Below, piece after piece: positions 1 through 9,838 of a stretch of DNA of 64,000 nt. Position numbers and translations under genes: made by a program. Under the pieces are notes generated by a model, which did not search any database, had not been told where the DNA came from, and saw only the letters and a program-made list of their open reading frames with translations. Each line of letters starts with the position of its first letter. Position 1 is the first letter of the stretch. Source of the stretch: Ipomoea triloba (lineage: Eukaryota > Streptophyta > Magnoliopsida > Solanales > Convolvulaceae); the NCBI RefSeq assembly GCF_003576645.1, contig NC_044916.1:21890025-21954024 (forward strand), written 5' to 3'.

Positions 1-1457
1 TCAGACAGAACCTCTGTAGTAGTGATCTCTCGACCATTATCCGAGAGATCATCTTCCAATCTGACATCTGCTATTACTTGAGCAACTGATCTATCAATCT
101 GAGCAGATTCAGTGGGTGTCAACTCAACATTTAGAGCATGTTGCACTGGGTCCCTGACCACAATGCCCTGATCATCAGCAGCTACCATGTAGTCCTGAGC
201 TTCAGCTGCTGGATCATCTATCTCTCGAACCACCTGTCGTGGCTCTTCTGTATCCCCGTGTACTGGATCACTGATCCCAGTACCTTCAACCTCTTGAACC
301 TCCTCTCGAGGTTCTAATACAGATTCACCAGTACCCTCAGCAGTAATATCATCATGAAGATTATCACACAAATCTCTTGACAGGGACCTGGTAGGGGGCA
401 CTCTCTCAACCTCAGTGGCCAGTGTAGCCTGAGGTTCCCCCTGGGCTTGTGCCCTGTCCTCGAAGGGTACTTGTATAACTGATGGTGTCACCTCTCGAAC
501 CTGGGTGACAACAATATTTTTGGCCCTTTTAGCCCTCAAAGCAACTCTCTGAATCAGAGCATCCAAAGGCTCATCATCAGAGTCCTTCTCCTTGGCTGGG
601 GCTTTCCTTTTGCCCCTTCCTTTTGGCTGTGAGGGAGAAGGTGCAGCCTTACCACCTTTAGCTTTGGGGACTAGAGATTTCGTCCTACCCATATAGGTAT
701 TTCGATGAATCTCTTTTCCTTCCCTCAATTCAAAGCCCTTCAGGCTTAAGAGAAATTGCACAACAAAGCCGAAACCAACCTTTTTACTAATCGACAGGTT
801 GGCGTTGGAGACTGAGCGCATCACTTGCTGTTGGAGGAAGTTGAAGATAATATGTGCCCAGTCCAGCTTGTTGTTGTTCCAAATGGCATGGAGGATTTTG
901 AGGAGGTCTAGACTAACCTCGTCAGTTCCGGACACCTTGCCGAGCACAAACTTCATGATTAGGTCGGCAGCGAGAGCAAACCTCTCCTTTAGGTGGTACT
1001 TGCGGAGGGCAGAGGATGCTCTGGGTGGTGCAGTCGCTAGTCGGATTTTCTCCCAGAAGGCTTGCTTGTCCAAGTCGTAATCCGATAGATGCTTGACTGC
1101 TTCCTCCGATGACGCGAAATCAAATGCCGCTCTGAGGTCACCTACAGATGTTGTGATGGGAAAGTCATTAAAGCGGCTTTCGATTTTACCCTTCGTAACC
1201 TTGGCATTTGCGAACCATTCTGTGAAGTCGAGGGCGTGAATGGTCCGGTAGTCGTGCGTCATGTATTTCATCAGTCCTGCTTTCTCAAACTTCTTCAGGA
1301 CTTTTTCCGCCATTTTTGGATTAGGGGAGTTGGTGATGAAGCCATTTCTGTCAAGGATACTCCCCGCCTTGACTTGTTTGTTCTGAGAGCGAATGTGTAG
1401 CAAGTCCCTCTGATATGCGTCGGAAGATGAGGTTGATGTAGAGGATTCGGACGCCAT
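1..1457 (-). CDS. Large accessory ORF downstream of pol (element 1), 3' truncated by window edge
   Basis: The ORF is open for 485 codons from an ATG at 1457 to the window edge, starting MASESSTSTSSSDAYQR. The start is supported by the homologous ORF at 63833, which begins MASESSSSSSSS and shares the next ~50 residues without an indel. Residues ~40-250 look like a compact, mostly helical domain. Residues ~255-290 are very basic (motif PKGRGKRKAPAKEK), followed by an acidic, E/D/V-rich tail. No signal peptide or hydrophobic membrane segment is visible. The location matches the env-like ORF of Sireviruses, but the composition fits a nuclear or nucleic-acid-binding protein better than an envelope. 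The domain may belong to the 'putative plant transposon protein' group; that is from memory and untested. A TATA box lies 105 bases upstream. Confidence 0.75.
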   Translation of the reverse strand, partial: MASESSTSTSSSDAYQRDLLHIRSQNKQVKAGSILDRNGFITNSPNPKMAEKVLKKFEKAGLMKYMTHDYRTIHALDFTEWFANAKVTKGKIESRFNDFPITTSVGDLRAAFDFASSEEAVKHLSDYDLDKQAFWEKIRLATAPPRASSALRKYHLKERFALAADLIMKFVLGKVSGTDEVSLDLLKILHAIWNNNKLDWAHIIFNFLQQQVMRSVSNANLSISKKVGFGFVVQFLLSLKGFELREGKEIHRNTYMGRTKSLVPKAKGGKAAPSPSQPKGRGKRKAPAKEKDSDDEPLDALIQRVALRAKRAKNIVVTQVREVTPSVIQVPFEDRAQAQGEPQATLATEVERVPPTRSLSRDLCDNLHDDITAEGTGESVLEPREEVQEVEGTGISDPVHGDTEEPRQVVREIDDPAAEAQDYMVAADDQGIVVRDPVQHALNVELTPTESAQIDRSVAQVIADVRLEDDLSDNGREITTTEVLS

Positions 1458-1561
1458 TGATGAAGGTTAGATGTTTTGGAGGGAATGTGTACTGCGTTTA
1501 GGATTTGGGGATTTTGGGTAAACGGTTTTAGCTTGAATCCGGGTAAAGAAGAAGGATTTGG

Positions 1562-1569
1562 CTTTTATA
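1562..1569 (-). promoter_or_regulatory. Putative TATA box for the large accessory ORF (element 1)
   Basis: On the minus strand this reads TATAAAAG, 105 bases before the ATG at 1457. Element 2 has the same octamer 106 bases before its ATG at 63833, in a conserved context (ACATGATATAAAAGCC). This suggests an internal promoter separate from the LTR. It is inferred from motif and conservation only. Confidence 0.5.
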
Positions 1570-2397
1570 TCATGTGGATTCGGGTTGGATATATGGGTAG
1601 GGTTGAATATTTGATCCGAGGAAAGATACCGGTTAATTTCAAAGAAGTAAAAGGTCAGAAATACCCTTTATAACGGTTATGTATGTAATATATGGTAAGG
1701 GTATTTTGGTAAAGTATAATGCGGTTTTTGGATAGTGGGATATAATGAGATGTTTATACAGGCATGCTCCCATTAACCAAAATAATGCCCTTAAGTGCGG
1801 AAAACCGTCAGTAACCGATGACCACGTGGCTAGCATTAATATCCAAAGTTGGCCGTTCCCCCTCATATATTCGTTGAACTTATCAGATTCACCTCTCGAA
1901 GGTGAATTGTCTTCCACATGAGTTTAAGGATCTTCCCCCTGAGTGATTGATCCCTAACCCTCCTTATTCCTCCGTTCAGAGATATCAGTTTGTTATCTTT
2001 CGAAGTGACCTCTCGAACTACCCTTCTTCGAGACATAACGTATATAGACAAACTGATCGGGTGACCTCGCGAACTACCTTTCGAACACAGATTGCGAGAG
2101 AAACAAGTTTGATTCATCTAAAAGATATCACTTGGAACATATCCTTAAGTTCATTTAGTGATTTCCAGATACAGTACATATGAATCAATATCCTATTAGA
2201 TTCCTTAGAAACTTTTGTTTGGCCTTGGTCAGCCTAATAGGAATCTATCGTTAAAGCAGGAACTAGCCATCTAAAGTCCTATTTCTCTAATAACAGAACT
2301 AGGGGTGGCTATTCCATTTTCTTGTTCTTCTCTCCGGAGCTGCTTACTGTAGTTGGGAGTGACCATCTTCATCGCTAATCCTCTTAAGGTCTTTGGA
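1570..2397 (-). other. Non-coding spacer between the two accessory ORFs (element 1)
   Basis: I see no coding sequence here. The spacer aligns along its length with 62916-63726 of element 2. It contains several CTCTCGA/TCGAGAG motifs at ~1890-2100 and a single copy (1924-1972) of a segment that is duplicated in element 2. Conservation between two otherwise diverged copies suggests a regulatory role. Confidence 0.6.
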
Positions 2398-2766
2398 TTA
2401 GGTATGATCACCCCTTTGACTGCTGCTGACCTCAGAGAGTCCCATCTGGTCTTCCTCTCCATTTCCCTTGGTTCTCCATTTGGTTGAGGAAGGCCCTTTT
2501 CCAGAATGTGCAGCAGTAGGAGTCCCTCTTGTGCAAGACTCTCCTCCCGATTCCAGTGTCCCATCATTGTGGATCTCCTTGTATTTGGGGATCCATTCAC
2601 CTTGGATGGGAATAGGATTCTTGCTTGGATTATCAGGAAGCTCCGCAATCTGTTCACCCTTCGTTGATTCTGGATAGTTTTCTCCTTGAAAATCTTTGGA
2701 CTTGACTGCCGGTTTCTTTCCTCTATAAAAGAATGGAACATCATCTTTTCCTTTCTTTTTCTCCAT
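2398..2766 (-). CDS. Small accessory ORF between pol and the large ORF (element 1), 122 aa
   Basis: The product is a hydrophilic, basic protein starting MEKKKGKDDVPFFYRGKK, with no membrane segment or motif I recognise. The same frame, start and most residues are kept in element 2 (62556-62915, 119 aa; shared stretches such as SKDFQGENYPESTKGEQIAE). The two copies diverge only near the C-terminus. An overlapping frame (2271-2744) is also open but is less well matched in element 2, so I treat it as a shadow. A TATA-like box is 39 bases upstream. The ORF lies about 200 bases after the pol stop. Function unknown; it could be a small nucleic-acid-binding or accessory protein. Confidence 0.55.
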   Translation of the reverse strand: MEKKKGKDDVPFFYRGKKPAVKSKDFQGENYPESTKGEQIAELPDNPSKNPIPIQGEWIPKYKEIHNDGTLESGGESCTRGTPTAAHSGKGPSSTKWRTKGNGEEDQMGLSEVSSSQRGDHT

Positions 2767-2804
2767 GGGAAGTTGATGGTATGAACTTCTGAAAGAAACC
2801 CTCT

Positions 2805-2812
2805 TATTTATA
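2805..2812 (-). promoter_or_regulatory. Putative TATA box for the small accessory ORF (element 1)
   Basis: Minus-strand TATAAATA in the context GGGCTATAAATA, 39 bases before the ATG at 2766. Element 2 has the identical GGGCTATAAATA at the same spacing (62510-62517). The spacing to the ATG is short, so the transcript leader would be only about 10-15 bases, or a downstream ATG would be used. Confidence 0.5.
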
Positions 2813-2966
2813 GCCCAATAGGGTTACCACTGTTGAGTCACGGGATGCAATATGAATGACCATTCAATGCTTGTGTAACTCCAAAGCTGCCATAAAGTTG
2901 ATGAAACCGCCCCTCACATGCGAAACAGTTCATGGCACTAAATACAAGAAGATAAGATTTGACCAT

Positions 2967-5909
2967 TCATCCCAATTCTATCATTCCCAATTCTAACCTT
3001 AGTTGAGAGAATCTATTCTCACTTAATGCTTTTGTGAAAATATCTGCAAGTTGCTCCTCTGTCGCAACATATACCAAAGTTATGTCCTTTTTCTCAACAT
3101 GGTCTAGGATGAAGTGATATTTGATATCAATGTGTTTCGTCCTTGAATGTAGTACTGGATTATAAGTGATTGCTATTGCGCTGGTGTTGTCACACATAAT
3201 CTTAACCTCTTTACATTCAACACCATAATCCAGTAATTGTTGCTTCATCCATAAAACCTGAGCACAGCAACTTCCAGCTGCTACATACTCTGCCTCAGCG
3301 GTGCTTGTAGCTATCGAATGCTGTTTCTTGCTAAACCATGAGACAAGTCTTCCACCTAGAAACTGACATGTCCCTGATGTGCTCTTTCGATCTATTTTAC
3401 AACCGGCAAAGTCCGCATCTGAATAACCCATAAGTTCGAAAGATCCACCTCTCGAATACCAAAGCCCAACACTTTGCGTACCTTTGAGATATCTAAGGAT
3501 CTTTTTAGATGCATTTAAGTGACTTTCCTTAGGACTTGCCTGAAACCTAGCACATACACCTACTGCAAAGGATATATCTGGTCTACTAGCAGTTAAATAG
3601 AGAAGAGATCCGATGATACCTCGATATGTAGTTTGATCGACCTCTCGACCTTCACTGTCGACATCGATACGTAGAGAGGTTCCCATGGGTACTTTGACTG
3701 AGGATTTCCCTTCTATATTGTATTTTCTGAGCAGATCCTTGGTGTATTTCTCCTGATTGATGAAGATACCTTCCTTAAGCTGTCTCACTTGTAATCCAAG
3801 GAAGTAGTTTAGTTCTCCCATCATGCTCATCTCGAACTTCCCTTTCATCAACCTGGAGAACTTCTCGCACAAGTCTGGATTGGTGCTTCCAAAAATGATA
3901 TCGTCCACATAGATTTGCACCAATAAGATGTGATCCCCGTCCTTAATTTTAAACAATGTTTTGTCCACTAGGCCTTTGGTGAACCCACACTGAATTAGAA
4001 AAGAGGATAAGGTATCATACCAAGCTCTCGGAGCTTGTTTTAAACCGTAAAGTGCCTTCTTTAATTTGTATACTTTGTCAGCTCCCACGTCCTTCAAGAA
4101 ACCCGGAGGTTGTTCAAGGTACACCTCTTCTTCGAGAAGTCCGTTCTGATAGAAAGCAAGCAAACATGCTTTCTCTGTATGCTGATCTGGTTCGAACTCT
4201 GTCACGTACATCTCCAATCACTTGATCAGCAGGGTGACTTCTCAGCCATCTTAGGTCGGGTTGTGGCTCCTCAGTTGATACTTCCGTTGAAGGTTGAGAT
4301 GTGGGTTGAACATCTATGATCTGGATTTGATCAACTGAGTCAGGAGCTTTCTTCTTGGTAGACTCTTCATCATCTGATTCTGACTGGAGTTCCGCTACGT
4401 CTCGAACTATCGACTGCTTGTCTTCGAGAGGTAAGTTTGATCTCTCGATAGACTCTGGCTGATCTTCCTCAGCTGCTTCCGTTGTCTTTGATGGTTGATC
4501 TGTCGATGCCCTTTCATCAAAGGTAACATGTATGGACTCTTCAACCACCAAACTCCACTTGTTGAAGACTCTGAATGCTTTGCTTGTCGATGAGTATCCN
4601 GTTGATCTGTCGATGCCCTTTCATCAAAGGTAACATGTATGGACTCTTCAACCACTAAACTCCGCTTGTTGAAGACTCTGAATGCTTTGCTTGTTGATGA
4701 GTATCCCAGAAATACTCCATCATCTGCCTTTTCTTCAAAAGTTCTTCGTTGAGCCTTCCCATTGTTGTGGATATAGCATTTGCACCCGAATGTGTAGAAG
4801 TGGCTTACATTCGGTTTTCTTTCATTCCACAACTCATATGGAGTCTTTCCAACTCCTTTCACGATCAAGGACCGATTTTGGGTATAGCACGCTGTGTTGA
4901 TTGCTTCTGCCCAAAATCCTTGTGATATGTTGGCTTGCGAGAGCATGGTCCTTGCGGCTTCTTTGAGAGTTCTGTTCCTTCTTTCAGCAACCCCGTTTTG
5001 TTGAGGTGTTCGAGCAGCTGACAGTTGATGATGAATCCCGTTCTCGTTGCAGTAGCTCTCGATTACTTGATTAACGAACTCTCCACCTTGATCTGACCGA
5101 ATCTTTAGTATCGAGACATCCTTTTCAACTTGAACTTGCTTCAAAAGATTTGGCAGGGCAACTTTTGTCTCGCTTTTCTTGGTTAAGAACACGGTCCATG
5201 TGAATCTTGTGTAGTCATCTACTACCACAAGAGTGTACTTCTTTCCCTTTATGCTGGGTGGATCCACTGGGCCAAATAAGTCCATGTGAAGAAGGCTTAA
5301 TGGTCTAGTGGATGATGTCTCGGCTTTGCTCTTGAAAGAAGATTTGATCTGTTTGCAACGTTGACATGCCTCACAAATTTTATCCTTTCGAAACGTCACT
5401 TTGGGCAGTCCTTCCACTAGGTTCCTCTTAGTAAGCTTGTTGATAGGTTTGAAGTTCAGATGACTAAGCTTACTATGCCAATCCCAGCATAAATCTTCCT
5501 TGCTCCTTGCTAGCATACATAGGGATGGTTTTGCAGACCTCCAATCCACTATGTACATGTTTCCTTTCCTTGCTGCTTCCAAGACGACTTCGAGAGATTC
5601 CTCGCTCATAATCTGGCATTTGCTTTTGGTGAAGACAACCTTGTAGCCTTTGTCACAGAACTGGCTTGTACTAAGGAGATTGAACTTGAGCCCTTCAACG
5701 TAGGATACTCCCTTAATGACCAGCTCATTCTTTTGAATTTCACCAACAGCTTTTGTGCGTCCCTTCTTCTCGTTGTCGCCAAATGTCACCAAGGGACCTT
5801 CGATAGGTTGGATGTTCTCTAGCAGTGTTAGATTTCCCGTCATATGTCTCGAACATCCACTGTCAATGAACCACACGTCCCTGGTGTCCTGCAAGGCAAT
5901 TAAGCAAGT
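2967..5909 (-). pseudogene. pol of element 1 (protease, integrase, RT, RNase H), broken by a deletion and a scaffold join
   Basis: The frame opens after the gag stop. It encodes an aspartic protease (DSG in [13 protein letters not shown]), the HHCC zinc-binding region (CEACQRC), the integrase core ([31 protein letters not shown]), then RT with YVDDIIFGS and RNase H with SDADFAGC. Two breaks are visible. At 4600 a single N joins two sequences that repeat 106 bases (4494-4599 and 4601-4706), which shifts the frame artificially. At about 4145 a net 353-bp deletion relative to element 2 removes the end of the integrase-RT linker and the first RT blocks, including the catalytic-Asp motif [11 protein letters not shown], and shifts the frame. 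The second break looks biological, with short TTTCT-type similarity at its edges. This RT cannot be functional. Confidence 0.9.
4494..4706. other. Scaffold join: single N at 4600 flanked by a 106-bp direct repeat
   Basis: Bases 4494-4599 and 4601-4706 are the same sequence apart from about three substitutions, and they meet at one N. A lone N between end-matching sequences is the mark of two contig ends placed side by side without merging. The mismatches suggest different alleles or sequencing error. Element 2 has only one copy here. Confidence 0.85.
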
Positions 5910-8137
5910 TTAGGTACCCAAACTTTGGGTCCTGGTGGGTTAGTGAGTTTAGGCATCCATTTGTACCTTGTGCCCATTATTCCAGGCCTAGGCGCAATGT
6001 AGCCATTGTACGTTTGATAATCATAAGGAATGCTAGCAAAAGTTTTGGGCCTCTTTGGTGCATAAATCAACTTAGGTATAGACTTTTCTATCGACTTATG
6101 CACCATGCCTTTCATACGCTGTTTGGTCATGTGAAATTGCTGAAAGTGAGGTTTCTTCCAGAAATTGTGATTCGATGACCAATTCTCACTAGATGGATAG
6201 AGTCTGCCTTTCTCCATCCGTGAGTTCCTAACTATGTGGATCTCAGACCTTCCATATTTGCCTTGAGGCGCATTATATGGAATGTAGCTCTTTTTGTACT
6301 TGGAATGGCCTTGCGAGAGATAGCGAGGTGATCTCTCGATATTGTTTACCCGGCCATTCTTCATATCTTTCCTATACTTTCCATTGCTGGTGTATAGGGA
6401 CGGTTTATGAATAGCTACTCTGGTCTTTTCTGTTGGTCCTTTATGACCTTTATTTGGTTTGGGTTGAGATCCTCCATTTCTTGAAGTTCCCAAACCATTG
6501 GTCTGCTTATTTCTCGAGAGACTGTTTCGACGAAACCCGAGACCGGTTCTGTCATTTGCTGGTCTGTAATCATCCACCATTTTCTCCATAGCTTTGGAGG
6601 AATTAGTGTATGATGCTATGACCTTTCTAAGATTAAGCTCTCTGGTCTCTCGAGCTTTGCACTCTTCAGTCAGTAGGATTATTTTAGCTTCTAACTCACT
6701 TACTTTGAGAGTTAGCTCTGAATTCTCTTTCGAGACGTTCTTAAGCATATCTCTTTCAGCAGTTAGCTTGCTGTTTTCTTCCCTGATTTTGGTATGAGTG
6801 CTGTTAGCGACTGCGAGATCCCTTTTAAATGTTTCAAGCATCTCAAAGGGATCTTCATCGCTTCTGAAAGAAGAACAACGAGAGGTAGAAGTAGAGCAGC
6901 GAGATGTGGAAGTAGAGGTTACCTCATTGTCAATGGCCATTAGGCATTGATTCTCTTCTTCCTCGGTGTATAAGCAGATGAGTCCCCTCTCATCTTCTGA
7001 GCTGCTGCTGCTTTCACTGGAGCTCGACGTCTCGGACTCCTCGATTGTTCTCTCGAGTTCCTCAGCAACAAGCGCCTTTCTGCGCAAATGTTTCTTTGCA
7101 TCTCCTTTGAAGCCACTTTGTGCTGGCTTCTCTTTGGATTCCTCCTTTCTCCTGGAGTCCCTGCCTTCTTGGCCTTGATACTTGCTTACCTTAGGGTAAG
7201 GACAGTCAGCCTTGAAGTGCCCCGGTCTCCTGCAGTTGTAGCATAGACCTTGATCTTCTTCCTCCATTTTTCTGGATGTGTATCTCTCATTTTTCCTTCT
7301 TGAGGAGGAAGGTGAACTTGTATTGCTTTCCGGTGTCTTCTTCATGAACTTCCTGAATTTTCTTATGAAGAAAGCAAACTGTTCGTCAGATAAAAAATCA
7401 GTGGGATTAGGATCTGACCTTGAGGAGGTGGTTGGTTGGTCCGCAACCAGTGCCACATTCCGTCTGTCCACCACATCCTCATCTCTTGGAAACATCTCAA
7501 ATTCGAAGGCTTTGAGATCTCTGAATAGTTGGTCGGTTGTGGTGTTCTTCAAATCCCTGTGATCACGCATTGTGATCACCTTCATTTCCCACTCCTTGGT
7601 AAGGCCTCGTAAGACCTTCAGGTTTAGCTCCTTTTGTGGAATCTCCTTCTCGAGATCACTGATCTCTATTGATAGCTTCATGAAACGAGATTCCATGCTG
7701 TCGATGCTTTCCCCTGGCTTTATCTTGAAGTCCTCGAACTTCTTCATGGCCACGGTAAGCTTGTTCTCCTTTTCCTGTTCGTCACCTTCACCAATTAACA
7801 TCAAAGTATCCCATACCTCTTTCGCCGTTTTGCACTTTCTTACTTTTGGGAAGATGGTTTCGTCTATAGCTCTGAAGAGAATATCCTTGGCAATGTTGTC
7901 CAGGTTGTTTCTCTTCCTATCATCACTTGTCCATTCTTCCCTAGGTTTGGGGACATACTTTGGTGTATCTCTGGTTTGCTCAGCAGTCGTGTTTACCATC
8001 ATGATCTTGACTGGTCCAGATGTTATAACTTCGGCCATCTCATCATGGAGGGCTGATAGATACGCAAGCATGCGTGTTTTCCAGTCATCGAACCTGCTAA
8101 GATCAAAGAGAAGATGTCTCGACAACATGCTATCCAT
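5900..8137 (-). CDS. gag of element 1 (capsid/nucleocapsid)
   Basis: I chose the ATG at 8137, the first ATG after the primer-binding site; an open frame extends upstream to 8212 without an ATG. The ORF gives 745 residues. In order: an N-terminal capsid-like domain (DDWKTRMLAYL; 'Retrotran_gag/UBN2'-type), a single CCHC knuckle near residues 296-309 (CYNCRRPGHFKADC), serine- and acid-rich tracts, a predicted coiled coil (REENSKLTAERDML...), then a basic C-terminal domain with TGLGF and the terminal WVPK. The protein should form the virus-like particle and bind element RNA. The frame is intact, unlike the element 2 copy, which has one nonsense codon. Gag ends in a stop, and pol continues in the -1 frame. 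Confidence 0.88.
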   Translation of the reverse strand: MDSMLSRHLLFDLSRFDDWKTRMLAYLSALHDEMAEVITSGPVKIMMVNTTAEQTRDTPKYVPKPREEWTSDDRKRNNLDNIAKDILFRAIDETIFPKVRKCKTAKEVWDTLMLIGEGDEQEKENKLTVAMKKFEDFKIKPGESIDSMESRFMKLSIEISDLEKEIPQKELNLKVLRGLTKEWEMKVITMRDHRDLKNTTTDQLFRDLKAFEFEMFPRDEDVVDRRNVALVADQPTTSSRSDPNPTDFLSDEQFAFFIRKFRKFMKKTPESNTSSPSSSRRKNERYTSRKMEEEDQGLCYNCRRPGHFKADCPYPKVSKYQGQEGRDSRRKEESKEKPAQSGFKGDAKKHLRRKALVAEELERTIEESETSSSSESSSSSEDERGLICLYTEEEENQCLMAIDNEVTSTSTSRCSTSTSRCSSFRSDEDPFEMLETFKRDLAVANSTHTKIREENSKLTAERDMLKNVSKENSELTLKVSELEAKIILLTEECKARETRELNLRKVIASYTNSSKAMEKMVDDYRPANDRTGLGFRRNSLSRNKQTNGLGTSRNGGSQPKPNKGHKGPTEKTRVAIHKPSLYTSNGKYRKDMKNGRVNNIERSPRYLSQGHSKYKKSYIPYNAPQGKYGRSEIHIVRNSRMEKGRLYPSSENWSSNHNFWKKPHFQQFHMTKQRMKGMVHKSIEKSIPKLIYAPKRPKTFASIPYDYQTYNGYIAPRPGIMGTRYKWMPKLTNPPGPKVWVPKLA

Positions 8138-8236
8138 ATTAGAAAAATTATCTCGTGCTTTGAAAACTTTTAAAGGATTTTTCAAAGAAGGATCTCTAGG
8201 CAATATAAACAAAGGTTTATATCGATCAGAGAACTT

Positions 8237-8248
8237 GCTCTGATACCA
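8237..8248 (-). promoter_or_regulatory. Primer-binding site (initiator tRNA-Met type), element 1
   Basis: The minus strand reads TGGTATCAGAGC, the standard Copia PBS complementary to the 3' end of initiator methionine tRNA. It sits two bases after the LTR end (CCAACA). This fixes the LTR boundary at 8251 and the orientation of the element. Confidence 0.92.
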
Positions 8249-8619
8249 ATTGTTGGTCCCAAGGGGATGGGGTACAAGTCTAGAGGGGGGGGGGAATAGA
8301 CTTGTATAAGATTTTGCAAATCTTTTCGACCTCTCGTGTGTATTGAACTTAGGATGTTTAGGTTCGATACCTCACGAGGTGAAGACAAAGTTTTATGCGC
8401 AGCGGAAATGTTATCCCCTTTTAGTTAGCACGAGTTTGAGTTAGTTCGAGAGGTGTGTTTATATGCAGTGCAATCGAGAGGTTAGCGAGAGATAAAAGCA
8501 GTAAGTAAATGCAAGAGAGATTTTTAAGTGGTTCGGCCAACCCGCCTACGTCCACTCTTCTTCCAGAAACTCCCTGGAAGGATTGCACTAAAAACTTCCC
8601 TTTTTAGTACAATGTCGAG

Positions 8620-9290
8620 CGCTTGAGCTTTGATCACGAAGCCTGCCTCAAGCCTCAGGTTTTTCGCCCCGCTTCTTGTTACTCCACCTCTCGAGCACTT
8701 GACCTTTGATCACCAAGCCCGCCTCAAGCCTCAGGAACTTCACAAGACAGCTCCCAGGTTACTCCGCCTCTCCAAGGTCTTTCTCCCCTCTTCCAGCTAC
8801 TCCACCTCTCGAGCACTTGACCTTTGATCACCAAGCCCGCGTCAAGCCTCAGGTTTCTTTCACTCGGACAGCTGCCAGGTTACTCCACCTCTCGAGCCCT
8901 TGGCCTTTGATCACCAAGCCCGCCTCAAGCCTCAGGTTTTTCGCCCCGCTTCTTGTTACTCCACCTATCGAGCACTTGAGCTTTGATCACGAAGCCCGCC
9001 TCAAGCCTCAGGTTTTTCGCCCCGCTTCTTGTTACTCCACCTATCGAGCACTTGAGCTTTGATCACGAAGCCCGCCTCAAGCCTCAGGTTTTTCGCCCCG
9101 CTTCTTGTTACTCCACCTATCGAGCACTTGAGCTTTGATCACGAAGCCCGCCTCAAGCCTCAGGTTTTTCGCCCCGCTTCTTGTTACTCCACCTATCGAG
9201 CACTTGAGCTTTGATCACGAAGCCCGCCTCAAGCCTCAGGTTTCTTTCGCTCGGACAGCTGCCAGGATACTCCACCTCTCTTGCCTAATC
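8620..9290 (-). repeat. Tandem array of 76-bp units in the LTR of element 1
   Basis: About eight units begin with the anchor CTTTGATCAC, at roughly 8626, 8702, 8820, 8904, 8980, 9056, 9132 and 9208. The usual period is 76 bp; two early units are longer (118 and 84 bp). The four units from ~8904 to 9208 are nearly identical. Each carries a CACCTCTCGAGC or CACCTATCGAGC block. Open frames through the array are by-products of the repeat. The array lies 3' of the TATA box in the element's sense, so it belongs to R/U5. Confidence 0.85.
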
Positions 9291-9565
9291 CAAAGCAAGG
9301 TGTTTTTGGTTGTCACAGTTGAATGTAACAATCTCCAATCTGACCACAAGCTATCGTTGAATCAACTTCGATGTAGAGCAGCTTCGGTCACCTTCTAGAT
9401 GTATAACAGTTTAAGCTTTGTAACTCTCTTACACACTAAGATGTGTTTTCTCACTGTTTTGAATATCAGGATGATATTCCAAATTGAGCACTTGCACTTG
9501 AACGTTTTAGTCAGACACCTCTTTCGAATTTTCTAACTCTCTTTTTCCCCCGTGTCTTCACGTCC

Positions 9566-9573
9566 TTTTTATA
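9566..9573 (-). promoter_or_regulatory. Putative LTR promoter TATA box (element 1)
   Basis: Minus-strand TATAAAAA in the context CTCATATAAAAAGGACG. It lies about 780 bases from the upstream LTR edge and 1.3 kb before the PBS, so transcription starting ~30 bases downstream would include the 76-bp array. Confidence 0.5.
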
Positions 9574-9702
9574 TGAGAGTTGAGGAATAATTCCGTTGGA
9601 GGGAAAATTATTCCGTTTGAAATTTGTCTCCCATGCTGATCATGGGTCTTGCATATTTTCAGCATATTTCATGGAGTGGTGATCTTGTAACTTGAACCTC
9701 TT

Positions 9703-9838
9703 NNNNNNNNNNNNNNNNNNNNNNNNNNNNNNNNNNNNNNNNNNNNNNNNNNNNNNNNNNNNNNNNNNNNNNNNNNNNNNNNNNNNNNNNNNNNNNNNNN
9801 NNNNNNNNNNNNNNNNNNNNNNNNNNNNNNNNNNNNNN
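9703..9838. other. Assembly gap of 136 N in the element 1 LTR
   Basis: The flanks correspond to two sites in the element 2 LTR (about 54196 and 54400) that are about 205 bp apart there, so the true gap may be larger than 136 bp. Confidence 0.9.

Noticed and set aside
1..1457. Retroviral-type envelope protein
   Set aside because: The position matches env-like ORFs, but no signal peptide, membrane span or cleavage motif is visible in 485 residues; the basic/acidic composition points elsewhere.
7572..8243. 223-codon plus-strand ORF opposite gag
   Set aside because: Antisense shadow of the intact gag frame of element 1.
8620..9290. CRISPR-like array
   Set aside because: Plant LTR context, head-to-tail units without unique spacers; an ordinary tandem repeat.
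8630..9398. ORFs starting MITKPASSLR in repeated form
   Set aside because: They follow the 76-bp LTR array on the strand opposite to the element; not genes.
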